Assembly: GCF_023611505.1 (NCBI RefSeq) | Contig: NZ_CP097843.1 | Location: 868,001-932,000 of the forward strand | Length of the DNA stretch: 64,000 nt | Direction: 5' to 3' | Source of the DNA: Streptococcus oralis | GTDB taxonomy: Bacteria > Bacillota > Bacilli > Lactobacillales > Streptococcaceae | Shown here: in pieces, positions 31,153 through 39,242 of the stretch | Layout: every line of letters begins with the position of its first letter | How positions within the stretch are numbered: position 1 is the stretch's first letter | The notes under the pieces: model-generated | Database searches by the model: none | Seen by the model: only the letters and a program-made list of their open reading frames with translations | What the model was told of the DNA's origin: nothing | Program-made: the position numbers and the translations under genes

Positions 31153-31898
31153 TGTCTCATAAAAAAACGAAAAGTAAGAAGAATAAGCGTAGGAATCTAT
31201 TTCTCAATATTTTAGCGGTTTTCTTAATTCTTTTATCCTTAGCTTTGATTTTTAATTCAAAGATTCGAGATCTCTTTATGGTGTGGAACACCAATAAATA
31301 CCAAGTCAATCAGGTTACTAAAGAAAATATAGATGAAAATCTCAAAACAGAAGGAAATTTTGATTTTGATTCGGTTAAATCTATCTCATCTGAAGCAGTT
31401 CTAGCCGCTCAGTGGGACGCTCAGAAGCTTCCTGTTATTGGAGGAATTGCTATTCCCGAAGTGGAGATTAACTTGCCAATTTTCAAAGGGTTGGATAATG
31501 TAAACTTGTTCTATGGAGCAGGAACCATGAAACCAGACCAAAAAATGGGAGAGGGCAACTATTCTCTAGCGAGTCACCATATCTTTACTGCTGAAAATGC
31601 CAGTCAAATGCTCTTCTCACCTTTAGTTAACGCTAAAGCGGGTATGAAAATTTACCTGACCGATAAGGATAAGGTTTATACTTATGAGATTACGGAAGTT
31701 AAACACGTTACTCCGGACCGAGTAGATGAAATCGAAGATCGTGATGGCGTAAAGGAGATTACTTTGGTTACCTGTGTTGATTATAATGCGACTGAGCGTA
31801 TAATTGTTAAGGGGATTTTTAAAGAATCAAAAGCTTATTCAGAGACTTCTGAGGATATTTTGAAGGCCTTTAATCAACCGTATAGACAACGTTATTAA
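31152..31898 (+). CDS. srtA: Class A sortase
   Basis: A 248-residue membrane-anchored transpeptidase that joins LPXTG surface proteins to peptidoglycan. It has a Lys/Arg-rich start, one N-terminal membrane segment (about residues 16-35) and the sortase barrel. The catalytic set is His142 (in ASHH), Cys208 in the LVTCVD motif and Arg216 in ATERIIV. The start overlaps the gyrA stop as TAATG, an arrangement known in streptococci that makes srtA cotranscribed with gyrase. Confidence 0.95.
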   Translation: MSHKKTKSKKNKRRNLFLNILAVFLILLSLALIFNSKIRDLFMVWNTNKYQVNQVTKENIDENLKTEGNFDFDSVKSISSEAVLAAQWDAQKLPVIGGIAIPEVEINLPIFKGLDNVNLFYGAGTMKPDQKMGEGNYSLASHHIFTAENASQMLFSPLVNAKAGMKIYLTDKDKVYTYEITEVKHVTPDRVDEIEDRDGVKEITLVTCVDYNATERIIVKGIFKESKAYSETSEDILKAFNQPYRQRY

Positions 31899-31902
31899 CC
31901 TC

Positions 31903-31936
31903 AAAAACCAGTGAATTGTATTTTTCACTGGTTTTT
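31903..31936 (+). terminator. Terminator of gyrA-srtA
   Basis: AAAAACCAGTGAA pairs with TTCACTGGTTTTT. Confidence 0.9.
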
Positions 31937-31971
31937 GTCAAATAGAACCGTCGGTCAAAGGAGAATAATAC

Positions 31972-32388
31972 ATGTTCGAATATTTTTGGATTGGAATGAA
32001 AATGATGTGGGAAAGTCCTGTCTTTAGTTTTGCCTTTTACTTATTAACCTCTATTCTTTTACTAATCTTTTGGCGACGTTTTATAATTGTCCGTCGTAGT
32101 GGTGGTAATTTTTTTGCCCCATTTCACATTGCCAATGGGAGACTTTATATTCACAATGCTTTCGTATTTGTGAAGCGAATCATTCCGCTGAATAACATCA
32201 AAAGGATTGAAGTCAAATATATTCGAAGTGTCAAATTGAATGGGGCAAGGTATCATGTGTTTATTGAACAGAAAAACAGAAAGACTCTATCATTTTTCTG
32301 TGGCAAATCAAAACAGAATGATCTCCTTGTGAAGAATCTAAAGAATGAAACTAAAAACTACCATATTAGAATTGTAATAGATGGATAA
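31972..32388 (+). CDS. Hypothetical membrane-anchored protein
   Basis: A 138-residue protein I do not recognise. One strong membrane segment (about residues 17-36, FSFAFYLLTSILLLIFW) is followed by a basic segment and a beta-rich domain (GRLYIHNAFVFVKRIIPLNNIKRIEVKYI). The latter resembles a PH-like (bPH) membrane-protein domain, where an RLYI-type strand precedes the I.L..I..I pattern. AAAGGAG precedes the ATG. It begins an AT-rich patch of genes that look like immunity proteins, so it could be membrane-associated immunity, but nothing in the sequence shows that. Confidence 0.6.
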   Translation: MFEYFWIGMKMMWESPVFSFAFYLLTSILLLIFWRRFIIVRRSGGNFFAPFHIANGRLYIHNAFVFVKRIIPLNNIKRIEVKYIRSVKLNGARYHVFIEQKNRKTLSFFCGKSKQNDLLVKNLKNETKNYHIRIVIDG

Positions 32389-32414
32389 GTGTTTAGTTTA
32401 AGAAAGGAATGATC

Positions 32415-33044
32415 ATGGATAAGCCACAAGAAGTCAGAGAAAATGAACAGTTAAGGACCTTACTGATGACTGAATGTGATATTTATTTTTATGACAAGAT
32501 AAGTGAAGTCCAGTTTTCAGGGAACAATGAGGAGTACTCTCTTGCCTGTAAGGCTTTTGCTCAAGACGGTAGTGGGGGAGAATATGTTTTTCTCGAAGAT
32601 AACAGCATAGGCTTTATCGGAAGTGAGGGCCAAGTGGGAAGAGTAGCAGAAAGTCTGGATGACTTACTGACATTCCTACTTCACGCAGGTTGTATTTCGG
32701 ATTTTAGCTGTCAGTATCTTTATCAGAATACAGACTTATTGAAAGCATTTTGTAAAGGTTATGTGTCTAAAATACGAGAAAGCTATCAGATTAAGCAGGA
32801 AGATTGGGATCAGATACGAGGAAATATGGCTCAAAAACTATCACTTGATTTCAATCCCCAAAAACTAGAAAAAGTAGCCATGGCATTTTATCAAGCAGCG
32901 ACAAGGAAGCCTGTCTTTTCCTGTAAGTATATAGACGGTGAAGAAGAATATACCTGTGATTCAGTCTTGTCGGACATTGTGGGAATGTGGACGACAGAGC
33001 TTGTAGGGATGACGAGAGATGAAATCAAGAACTATATTGATTGA
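32415..33044 (+). CDS. SUKH/SMI1-like protein, probable immunity protein
   Basis: A 209-residue soluble protein. The segment GGEYVFLEDNSIGFIGSEGQVGRVAESLDDLLTFLL (about residues 50-85) has the pattern of the SUKH (SMI1/KNR4) superfamily: a Gly-rich strand, an acidic turn and a helix that closes the domain. Many SUKH proteins neutralise polymorphic toxins. The C-terminal half is helical with several Cys and no known motif. The ribosome site AAAGGA gives a six-base spacing to ATG 32415, while ATG 32409 abuts it. No toxin gene is nearby. Its AT content is higher than that of its housekeeping neighbours. Confidence 0.55.
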   Translation: MDKPQEVRENEQLRTLLMTECDIYFYDKISEVQFSGNNEEYSLACKAFAQDGSGGEYVFLEDNSIGFIGSEGQVGRVAESLDDLLTFLLHAGCISDFSCQYLYQNTDLLKAFCKGYVSKIRESYQIKQEDWDQIRGNMAQKLSLDFNPQKLEKVAMAFYQAATRKPVFSCKYIDGEEEYTCDSVLSDIVGMWTTELVGMTRDEIKNYID

Positions 33045-33167
33045 GGATGTTTCTAAGATGATAAATCAACTCAAATGTTAGTTTTACCATATGAAAGGAA
33101 GCAGGTCGGTAGGTTGAAAGATTAATCCTAAGAAACTGAAGAAAGCTTGAATTAAGAGAGGTATGTG

Positions 33168-33371
33168 ATGAGTGAGTTAAGAGAAAAAACTTTAGTTATG
33201 CTCAAAGAGGACACAACAAGTAGTTTTCCATTTGACAAGGATCTTCCTATGATATACTTGGGAGAAATTGCCAATATGGCTGGACACTGAATCTTCACAG
33301 GAAATCGGGGGAAGTGTTATTTTGGATATCATATTTCACATTTTAGAGAACTAGGTGAAGATGAGGTATAG
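33168..33371 (+). pseudogene. Small protein gene interrupted by in-frame TGA
   Basis: An ATG at 33168 with GAGAGG upstream opens a 40-residue frame that ends at TGA (33288-33290). The same frame then continues without a stop for 26 more codons to TAG (33369-33371). The later half reads like protein (IFTGNRGKCYFGYH, HFRELGEDEV) and joins smoothly to the first (MIYLGEIANMAGH). The simplest reading is one 67-residue gene in which a Cys or Trp codon became TGA. No SECIS-like element or selenocysteine gene is evident. Family unknown; the neighbours suggest an immunity gene. Confidence 0.55.
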
Positions 33372-33408
33372 GACTTTTACAGCCGGAAAAATAGAATAGG
33401 AGCTGTCA

Positions 33409-33750
33409 ATGCATCATCAGATTAATTTAGTATTTCCCAACTTATACAAAGTATTTTTGTCCAAAGTTGAAAAGTAAGGAGGCTTCGTAATAGAGAATAC
33501 AGGTATCACCTTATACTCGAGGCTAGATTTGCTAGAGAGAAACTCCACCTACCAAATAGAAGAGTGGGAACCTGATTTTTTCCTGATTGGGCAAGATGGG
33601 GATGTCGCTTTTTTTATAAAGAAAGATTCTGACGACACTATTTATATGAATGATTTGGGGGCATTAGGTTCACTGGAAATGAAACCCATATCTTTGAATA
33701 TTTCCGAGTTTGTGAAACAAGCGAGTGAACATTATGATGATATCTTCTAA
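33409..33750 (+). pseudogene. SMI1/KNR4-like gene interrupted by in-frame TAA
   Basis: An ATG at 33409 with AGGAG at 33398-33402 opens a frame (HHQINLVFPNLYKVFLSKVEK) that meets TAA at 33475-33477 and then continues for 91 codons to 33750. The rest, with GFVIENTGITLYSRLDLLERN, TYQIEEWEPDFFLIGQDGD and NDLGALGSLEMKP, matches the C-terminal part of SMI1/KNR4 proteins. One substitution would restore a 113-residue gene. A shorter product from TTG 33529 is possible but has no ribosome site. It probably encoded an immunity protein. Confidence 0.6.
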
Positions 33751-33872
33751 TCATTGCAAGTGTTGTTATTTTATCGTACGCGTGTGTGGAAGACATTTTT
33801 ATGAAATCATTTGAACATTTTGATTAATGTTAATAAATTTTTAGTAAATGATAATGATTTGGAGAGTGAACA

Positions 33873-34220
33873 ATGAATTTCGATAAGAGTTTACAGCAAT
33901 ACACTTATGAGCATGAGGGAGTGACCTTTGTTTGGGACGAAGAGCCTGATTGTGACTTTATAGATAAAGTTGAACTGTTATCAAAAAATTATCAGGAAAA
34001 TCTCAATAGAATTATCAACTTCATGCTAGCTGATCTTAAGGAAATGTATGGAGAAGTCAGCGAGGAAGATGTGAAGAACAAGCTGGGGAAACCTATCATT
34101 GACTACAATCAAGGAACAGTTAGTTATTGTGAGCAAACCTTCGATGACTGGCACCTATTTGAGTTTGAATTTTTGGATGATCAATTTGAAACATTGGAAT
34201 GTTTTTCTGTTAATGGGTAA
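33873..34220 (+). CDS. Hypothetical acidic protein, possible immunity protein
   Basis: A 115-residue acidic soluble protein with a helical middle (KVELLSKNYQENLNRIINFMLADLKEMYGEVSEEDVKNKLG) and a beta-rich, aromatic C-terminus (WHLFEFEFLDDQFETLECFSVNG). The pattern EHEGVTFVWDEEPD at the start and the F-E-F-E strand at the end resemble the DUF2004/DUF2262 type found among bacterial immunity proteins, but I cannot name a family with confidence. TTGGAGAG precedes the ATG. It is intact, unlike its two upstream neighbours. Confidence 0.5.
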   Translation: MNFDKSLQQYTYEHEGVTFVWDEEPDCDFIDKVELLSKNYQENLNRIINFMLADLKEMYGEVSEEDVKNKLGKPIIDYNQGTVSYCEQTFDDWHLFEFEFLDDQFETLECFSVNG

Positions 34221-34231
34221 AGGAGAGATTT

Positions 34232-34321
34232 ATGGAATTCCCCAATGCATTGATTTTCTTTGTAGAAAACGTATACAAGAAAGGCTTTTCAAAATGCGTA
34301 CTTTATGTTATAATATTCACA
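34232..34321 (+). pseudogene. Possible gene remnant in front of the formate/nitrite-type transporter
   Basis: AAAGGAGAG followed by ATG at 34232 starts a reading frame (MEFPNALIFFVENVYKKGF) that runs without a stop through the downstream promoter and into the transporter gene in another frame. The real coding part seems to end before the TATAAT at 34309. It looks like the 5' end of a lost gene of the same accessory patch. Confidence 0.2.
34286..34314 (+). promoter_or_regulatory. Promoter of the FocA/NirC transporter
   Basis: TTTTCA (34286-34291), 17 bases, and TGTTATAAT with the -10 at 34309-34314. Confidence 0.6.
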
Positions 34322-34344
34322 AATAAAAGTTTTAGGAGTTTTTT

Positions 34345-35142
34345 ATGGTCTCTTCAGAATTTATCTCAAAGATTGAATTTGCTTGCAAGAAGAAAGAAAG
34401 TCTTTATAGCCAAAGTAAGTTTAAGTATGCGATTCGCTCCATGTTTGCAGGTGCCTTTTTAACATTTAGTACGGCTGCGGGTGCAGTTGGGGCTGACTTG
34501 ATTAATAAGATCGCACCAGGCAGTGGTCGCTTCCTCTTCCCATTTGTTTTTGCTTGGGGATTGGCCTACATTGTTTTCTTGAATGCTGAGCTAGTAACTT
34601 CAAATATGATGTTTTTGACAGCTGGTAGTTTCTTGAAAAAAATCTCATGGAGAAAAACAGCTGAGATTTTACTATACTGTACCTTGTTCAACCTCATCGG
34701 AGCTTTGATAGCAGGTTGGGGCTTTGCCCACTCAGCAGCCTATGCAAATCTAACACATGATAGCTTCATTTCAGGGGTTGTAGAGATGAAGTTAGGTCGT
34801 TCCAATGAGTTAGTCCTACTTGAAGGTATTTTAGCCAATATCTTTGTAAACATTGCCATTCTTTCATTCGTTTTGGTGAAAGACGGTGGAGCCAAACTTT
34901 GGCTTGTCTTATCAGCGATTTACATGTTTGTATTCTTAACAAACGAACACATTGCTGCGAACTTTGCTTCTTTTGCGATTGTTAAGTTCAGTGTTGCAGC
35001 TGATTCAATTGCTAACTTTGACATACCTAATATTCTTCGTCACTGGGGTGTAACCTTTGTCGGGAACTTTATCGGAGGAGGTCTCTTGATGGGCTTGCCT
35101 TACGCCTTCCTCAACAAAAACGAAGATACTTATGTCGATTAA
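34345..35142 (+). CDS. Formate/nitrite transporter family protein
   Basis: A 265-residue FocA/NirC-family channel with six hydrophobic spans. Typical segments are AGAFLTFSTAAGAVG near the start, NAELVTSNMMFLTAG (the FNT signature around the first half), and GGGLLMGLPYAFLN at the end. In a lactic fermenter that also makes formate through pyruvate formate-lyase, export of formate or lactate is a reasonable role, but the substrate cannot be read from the sequence. AGGAG lies 7 bases before the ATG. Confidence 0.85.
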   Translation: MVSSEFISKIEFACKKKESLYSQSKFKYAIRSMFAGAFLTFSTAAGAVGADLINKIAPGSGRFLFPFVFAWGLAYIVFLNAELVTSNMMFLTAGSFLKKISWRKTAEILLYCTLFNLIGALIAGWGFAHSAAYANLTHDSFISGVVEMKLGRSNELVLLEGILANIFVNIAILSFVLVKDGGAKLWLVLSAIYMFVFLTNEHIAANFASFAIVKFSVAADSIANFDIPNILRHWGVTFVGNFIGGGLLMGLPYAFLNKNEDTYVD

Positions 35143-35149
35143 AAATCGG

Positions 35150-35172
35150 GCACGAATTAATCGTGCTTTTTT
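35150..35172 (+). terminator. Terminator after the FocA/NirC transporter
   Basis: GCACGA-ATTAA-TCGTGC followed by TTTTTT. Confidence 0.85.
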
Positions 35173-35230
35173 GTTTGAGAAGTAAGACTAGTCATAGTTG
35201 TTCCTTATATCAAAATATAGAAAAACGGTA

Positions 35231-35260
35231 TTGGAAAAGACTAGCCCAAGATGGTACAAT
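35231..35260 (+). promoter_or_regulatory. Promoter of metY
   Basis: TTGGAA (35231-35236), an 18-base spacer and TGGTACAAT with the -10 at 35255-35260. The short leader has no SAM riboswitch or T-box. Confidence 0.55.
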
Positions 35261-35291
35261 ATCCGTAATGAAGCTATTTGGAGGTCGTCTT

Positions 35292-36572
35292 ATGACTCGT
35301 GATTTTAAATTTGAAACTCTACAATTACATGCTGGGCAAGTAGTTGATCCAGCAACTAAGTCTCGTGCAGTACCGATTTATCAAACAACATCCTTTGTTT
35401 TTGATGACACGCAGGAAGGTGCTGATTTATTTGCCTTGAGAAAACCAGGGAATATTTATACTCGTATTACCAACCCTACAACAGCGGCATTTGAAGAAAG
35501 AATCGCTGCTCTTGAAGGTGGTGTTGGAGCACTAGCGACAGCATCAGGTATGGCTGCTGTAACCTACACTATTTTGGCGCTTGCTCACGCAGGTGATCAT
35601 GTGGTGGCTGCATCAACTATTTACGGTGGGACCTTCAACCTCTTGAAAGAAACCCTTCCTCGTTATGGAATCACAACAACCTTTGTGGATGTGGATAATT
35701 TGGAAGAAGTAGAAGCAGCTATCAATGACAATACCAAGCTTGTCTTGATTGAAACCTTGGGGAATCCCTTGATTAACATTCCTGACTTGGAAAAATTGGC
35801 TGAAATTGCGCATAAACACCAGATTCCTCTCGTTTCAGACAACACTTTTGCTACACCATATTTGATTAACGTCTTCTCTCACGGTGTAGATATTGCCATT
35901 CACTCAGCAACTAAGTTTATCGGTGGGCATGGTACGACTATTGGTGGAGTGATTGTCGATAGTGGTCGTTTTGACTGGGAGGCTTCAAGGAAGTTCCCTC
36001 AATTTGTTGAGGAAGACCCAAGTTACCACAACTTGAGCTATACTCGTGATGTGGGTGCAGCAGCCTTTATTATCGCTGTTCGTGTTCAATTGCTTCGTGA
36101 TACAGGTGCTGCCTTATCACCGTTTAATGCCTTTCTCCTGCTCCAAGGGCTTGAAACTCTCTCTCTTCGTGTTGAACGTCACGTGCAAAATGCAGAGAAA
36201 ATTGTTGATTTCCTTGTAAATCATCCTAAGGTAGAAAAAGTCAACTATCCAAAACTAGCTGACAGTCCATATCATGCCTTGGCTGAGAAATATTTGCCAA
36301 AAGGTGTTGGTTCAATCTTTACCTTCCATGTTAAAGGTGGAGAGACAGAGGCTCGCAAGGTGATTGATAATTTGGAAATCTTCTCTGACCTTGCAAACGT
36401 AGCAGATGCCAAATCTCTTGTTGTCCATCCCGCGACAACCACTCACGGTCAGTTGTCAGAAAAAGATCTAGAAGCAGCAGGTGTCACACCAAACCAAATC
36501 CGCTTGTCTATCGGTCTTGAAAATGTAGAGGATTTGATTGAAGATTTGCGTTTGGCCTTGGAAAAAATTTAA
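35292..36572 (+). CDS. metY: O-acetylhomoserine (thiol)-lyase
   Basis: A 426-residue PLP enzyme of the Cys/Met metabolism family. Its length and the segment RDFKFETLQLHAGQVVDPATKSRAVPIYQTTSFVF mark the O-acetylhomoserine sulfhydrylase (MetY/CysD) branch rather than the shorter (about 390-residue) MetB/MetC enzymes. It makes homocysteine from O-acetylhomoserine and sulfide. The PLP lysine is in HSATKFIGGHGTTIGG. ATG 35292 follows GGAGG; the reading from 35163 starts within the upstream terminator. Whether it serves methionine or cysteine synthesis here is not decided by sequence. Confidence 0.9.
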   Translation: MTRDFKFETLQLHAGQVVDPATKSRAVPIYQTTSFVFDDTQEGADLFALRKPGNIYTRITNPTTAAFEERIAALEGGVGALATASGMAAVTYTILALAHAGDHVVAASTIYGGTFNLLKETLPRYGITTTFVDVDNLEEVEAAINDNTKLVLIETLGNPLINIPDLEKLAEIAHKHQIPLVSDNTFATPYLINVFSHGVDIAIHSATKFIGGHGTTIGGVIVDSGRFDWEASRKFPQFVEEDPSYHNLSYTRDVGAAAFIIAVRVQLLRDTGAALSPFNAFLLLQGLETLSLRVERHVQNAEKIVDFLVNHPKVEKVNYPKLADSPYHALAEKYLPKGVGSIFTFHVKGGETEARKVIDNLEIFSDLANVADAKSLVVHPATTTHGQLSEKDLEAAGVTPNQIRLSIGLENVEDLIEDLRLALEKI

Positions 36573-36584
36573 AGTAACAGATAT

Positions 36585-36613
36585 AAACAGTGGGTTTCGA
36601 CTCGCTGTTTTTG
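36585..36613 (+). terminator. Terminator after metY
   Basis: AAACAGTG pairs with CGCTGTTT (one G-T pair) and is followed by TT. Confidence 0.7.
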
Positions 36614-36628
36614 ATTTTCCCTCAAGCA

Positions 36629-36637
36629 TGATATAAT
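36629..36637 (+). promoter_or_regulatory. Extended -10 promoter of the DUF2130 gene
   Basis: TGATATAAT with the -10 at 36632-36637, about 30 bases before the ATG. Confidence 0.6.
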
Positions 36638-36666
36638 GGTTACAGAAGTCTAGAAAGAGGAAAGTT

Positions 36667-37941
36667 ATGAACGAAATCAAATGTCCCAACTGTGGGGAAG
36701 TCTTTACAGTAAATGAGAGCCAGTATGCCGAACTTTTATCCCAAGTGAGAACAGCTGAGTTTGATAAGGAATTACACGATCGCATGAAGCAGGAGCTGGC
36801 CTTAGCTGAGCAAAAGGCCATGAATGAGCAACAGTCTAAACTAGCTCAAAAAGACCAAGAAATTGCGCAATTACAGAGTCAAATCCAAAACTTTGATACA
36901 GAGAAAGAGTTAGCTAAGAAAGAAGTTGAACAGACAAGTCATGAGGCTTTATTGGCTAAGGATAAGGAAGTACAGACCTTGGAAAACCAATTGGCTACCT
37001 TGCGTTTAGAGCATGAAAATCAGCTACAGAAAACTCTTTCTGACTTAGAAAAAGAGCGCGATCAGGTCAAAAACCAGCTCCTATTGCAAGAAAAGGAAAA
37101 TGAGTTATCTCTAGCTTCCCTCAAGCAAAATTACGAAGCCCAGCTCAAGGCTGCTAGTGAACAAGTAGAATTTTACAAGAATTTCAAAGCCCAACAATCC
37201 ACAAAAGCTATCGGGGAAAGTTTGGAACAGTATGCAGAGAGTGAGTTTAACAAGGTTCGTAGTTTTGCCTTTCCAAATGCTTACTTTGAGAAGGATAACA
37301 AGGTTTCTGCGCGTGGGTCTAAAGGCGACTTTATCTTCCGTGACTTTGATGAAAATGGGCTAGAATTTATTTCCATCATGTTTGAGATGAAAAATGAAGC
37401 CGACGGAACAGAGAAAAAGCATAAGAATGCAGATTTTTACAAGGAATTGGACAAGGACCGTCATGAAAAGAACTGTGAGTATGCCGTTTTGGTGACCATG
37501 TTAGAAGCAGATAACGACTACTTTAACACAGGGATTGTCGATGTCAGCCACGAGTATGAAAAGATGTATGTGGTTCGTCCTCAATTCTTTATCCAGTTGA
37601 TTGGGCTCTTACGAAATGCGGCTCTTAATTCTCTAAAATACAAGCAGGAGTTAGCACTTGTCCGTGAGCAAAATATCGACATTACCCATTTTGAGGAAGA
37701 CTTGGATGCCTTTAAACAGGCCTTTGCTAAGAACTACAACTCAGCTTCGACTAACTTTGGTAAAGCTATAGATGAAATCGATAAGGCTATCAAACGGATG
37801 GAAGAGGTCAAGAAGTTCCTTACTACATCGGAAAACCAACTTCGCCTCGCTAATAACAAATTGGAAGATGTTTCGGTTAAAAAATTGACCCGAAAAAACC
37901 CAACTATGAAAGCTAAGTTTGAAGCGCTGAAGGGGGAGTGA
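36667..37941 (+). CDS. DUF2130 family protein
   Basis: A 424-residue protein with an N-terminal CPNCG zinc-type motif (Cys6, Cys9), a long coiled coil (about residues 35-170, rich in Gln, Lys, Glu) and a C-terminal DUF2130 domain. The domain contains ARGSKGDFIFRDFDENGLEFISIMFEMKNE, where the D...F.MKNE pattern resembles a nuclease-like core, and CEYAVLVTMLEADNDYF. The function is unknown in the literature that I can recall. AGAGGAAAG precedes the ATG. Confidence 0.85.
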   Translation: MNEIKCPNCGEVFTVNESQYAELLSQVRTAEFDKELHDRMKQELALAEQKAMNEQQSKLAQKDQEIAQLQSQIQNFDTEKELAKKEVEQTSHEALLAKDKEVQTLENQLATLRLEHENQLQKTLSDLEKERDQVKNQLLLQEKENELSLASLKQNYEAQLKAASEQVEFYKNFKAQQSTKAIGESLEQYAESEFNKVRSFAFPNAYFEKDNKVSARGSKGDFIFRDFDENGLEFISIMFEMKNEADGTEKKHKNADFYKELDKDRHEKNCEYAVLVTMLEADNDYFNTGIVDVSHEYEKMYVVRPQFFIQLIGLLRNAALNSLKYKQELALVREQNIDITHFEEDLDAFKQAFAKNYNSASTNFGKAIDEIDKAIKRMEEVKKFLTTSENQLRLANNKLEDVSVKKLTRKNPTMKAKFEALKGE

Positions 37942-37966
37942 GATTACCTGAAAAACAGGGGTTCCT

Positions 37967-39214
37967 ATGAAAAAATCTTTGAAATTCTCGGAAATTTATA
38001 TTGCTTATTTACCATTAGTTGTATTTTTTCTTAATCTCCTATATGGTCTTTTAAATATTGAAGGCGTAGGTGATACTGACTCAAGATATAGTTTATTATT
38101 TGCTATTTTTGGATTTATTCCAACTATATTCGGTTATGGAATTAGTTTTTTGGCTAATCTTCTGGTGGGTATATCTTATGTGCGAAAAGCAAAAAATGAA
38201 TCGAAACGCATCATTGCATTCCTATTGGTTGGAAATATTTTTTTAGCAATTTTTCTGATATTTTTGCTAAGATTTAAAATGATCGTTTCCTTTGACTTTA
38301 TAAAAGATATTGACCTTTGGAGTTTCATTTTTTCATTATTTCTATTTCCATATTTAGATTGGATTTATCAAAAGGAAGACTACAATCCAAAAATAAGTCG
38401 CAAGTTACTTATTCTATTTTTGATTGGGATTTTTTCTCCACTTATAGGAAGTACAATTCAAACCCACTTTAGAAATAATGCTAAAGTTCAACAGTTAAAA
38501 GAGTTTTATTCTTCTAGGGGAATGAATTATGATGTTGCTCTTAAAAGCGTAGAAATAGATAGTAACGTTTCAGATATTAGTATTTTTGAAGTATCGGATA
38601 ATGGGATAACGATCCAAGTAGGTGCTAAGTACATTCGTCAAAAATTAACACAGGTCAGTTTCATTAATGAGAATTATGGTTTTAAAGAATTCTTGAAGCT
38701 TTCTGTATCAAGCCAAGAAGCGCAGACAGTTCTGAATGATTTTACATCTGCTGTAGAAAGTGCAATACAAAAGAAAGGATATGATTTAGTAGTTATTGAT
38801 GATAAAGAACAGCCGTTAGCTAGCCCTGGTTTTAAAATATCAAATTCATATAGGATAACTCCTTTAATAAAAGAAAAGGCTCTTCAGAATCAAGATTCAT
38901 TCAGTAAAGAAAAACAAGCTTTTAGAGGATATGCGACTCTTTCTGTTAAAGACTTTATGAAGGAGGGAGCTCTTTGCTTGCATTTAACACTTAGCAAAAG
39001 CAACCTATTGGAACTAGGAGATATTGATTTTTCAAGCCTTCCAGATGGGTATTACAACATAAATGCTGACTCCTTTTCGGTTGTTAATGGAAAGTATAAG
39101 CGGCTTGAAAATGATGATAATTTTGAATTTATTTTACCAATTGAGTCGGGTAAACTATTTTACTCTGAGGATTTATATGATATTAAAAAAATTGATTTAA
39201 ACAATGAGGAATAG
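37967..39214 (+). CDS. Unrecognised membrane protein with extracytoplasmic domain
   Basis: A 415-residue protein that I cannot place in a family. The first 165 residues hold about five hydrophobic spans (near residues 11-30, 43-68, 83-103, 115-133, 144-162). The rest is a soluble domain of about 245 residues with a repeated beta/helix pattern. The gene is clearly more AT-rich than its neighbours truB and the DUF2130 gene, which suggests acquisition. The upstream sequence is 25 bases after the DUF2130 stop and offers only AGGGG-like pairing. No toxin, transporter or protease motif is visible. Confidence 0.6.
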   Translation: MKKSLKFSEIYIAYLPLVVFFLNLLYGLLNIEGVGDTDSRYSLLFAIFGFIPTIFGYGISFLANLLVGISYVRKAKNESKRIIAFLLVGNIFLAIFLIFLLRFKMIVSFDFIKDIDLWSFIFSLFLFPYLDWIYQKEDYNPKISRKLLILFLIGIFSPLIGSTIQTHFRNNAKVQQLKEFYSSRGMNYDVALKSVEIDSNVSDISIFEVSDNGITIQVGAKYIRQKLTQVSFINENYGFKEFLKLSVSSQEAQTVLNDFTSAVESAIQKKGYDLVVIDDKEQPLASPGFKISNSYRITPLIKEKALQNQDSFSKEKQAFRGYATLSVKDFMKEGALCLHLTLSKSNLLELGDIDFSSLPDGYYNINADSFSVVNGKYKRLENDDNFEFILPIESGKLFYSEDLYDIKKIDLNNEE

Positions 39215-39242
39215 AAGTGAAAGGGAAATTAGAAAGCAACAC

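Noticed and set aside
33288..33290. TGA read as selenocysteine
   Set aside because: No SECIS-like hairpin was recognised after the codon, no selenocysteine gene lies in the window, and the neighbouring gene is broken by a TAA, which points to decay.
35163..35291. N-terminal extension of metY from 35163
   Set aside because: The frame starts in the terminator of the upstream gene and crosses the metY promoter. ATG 35292 has GGAGG and the family N-terminus.
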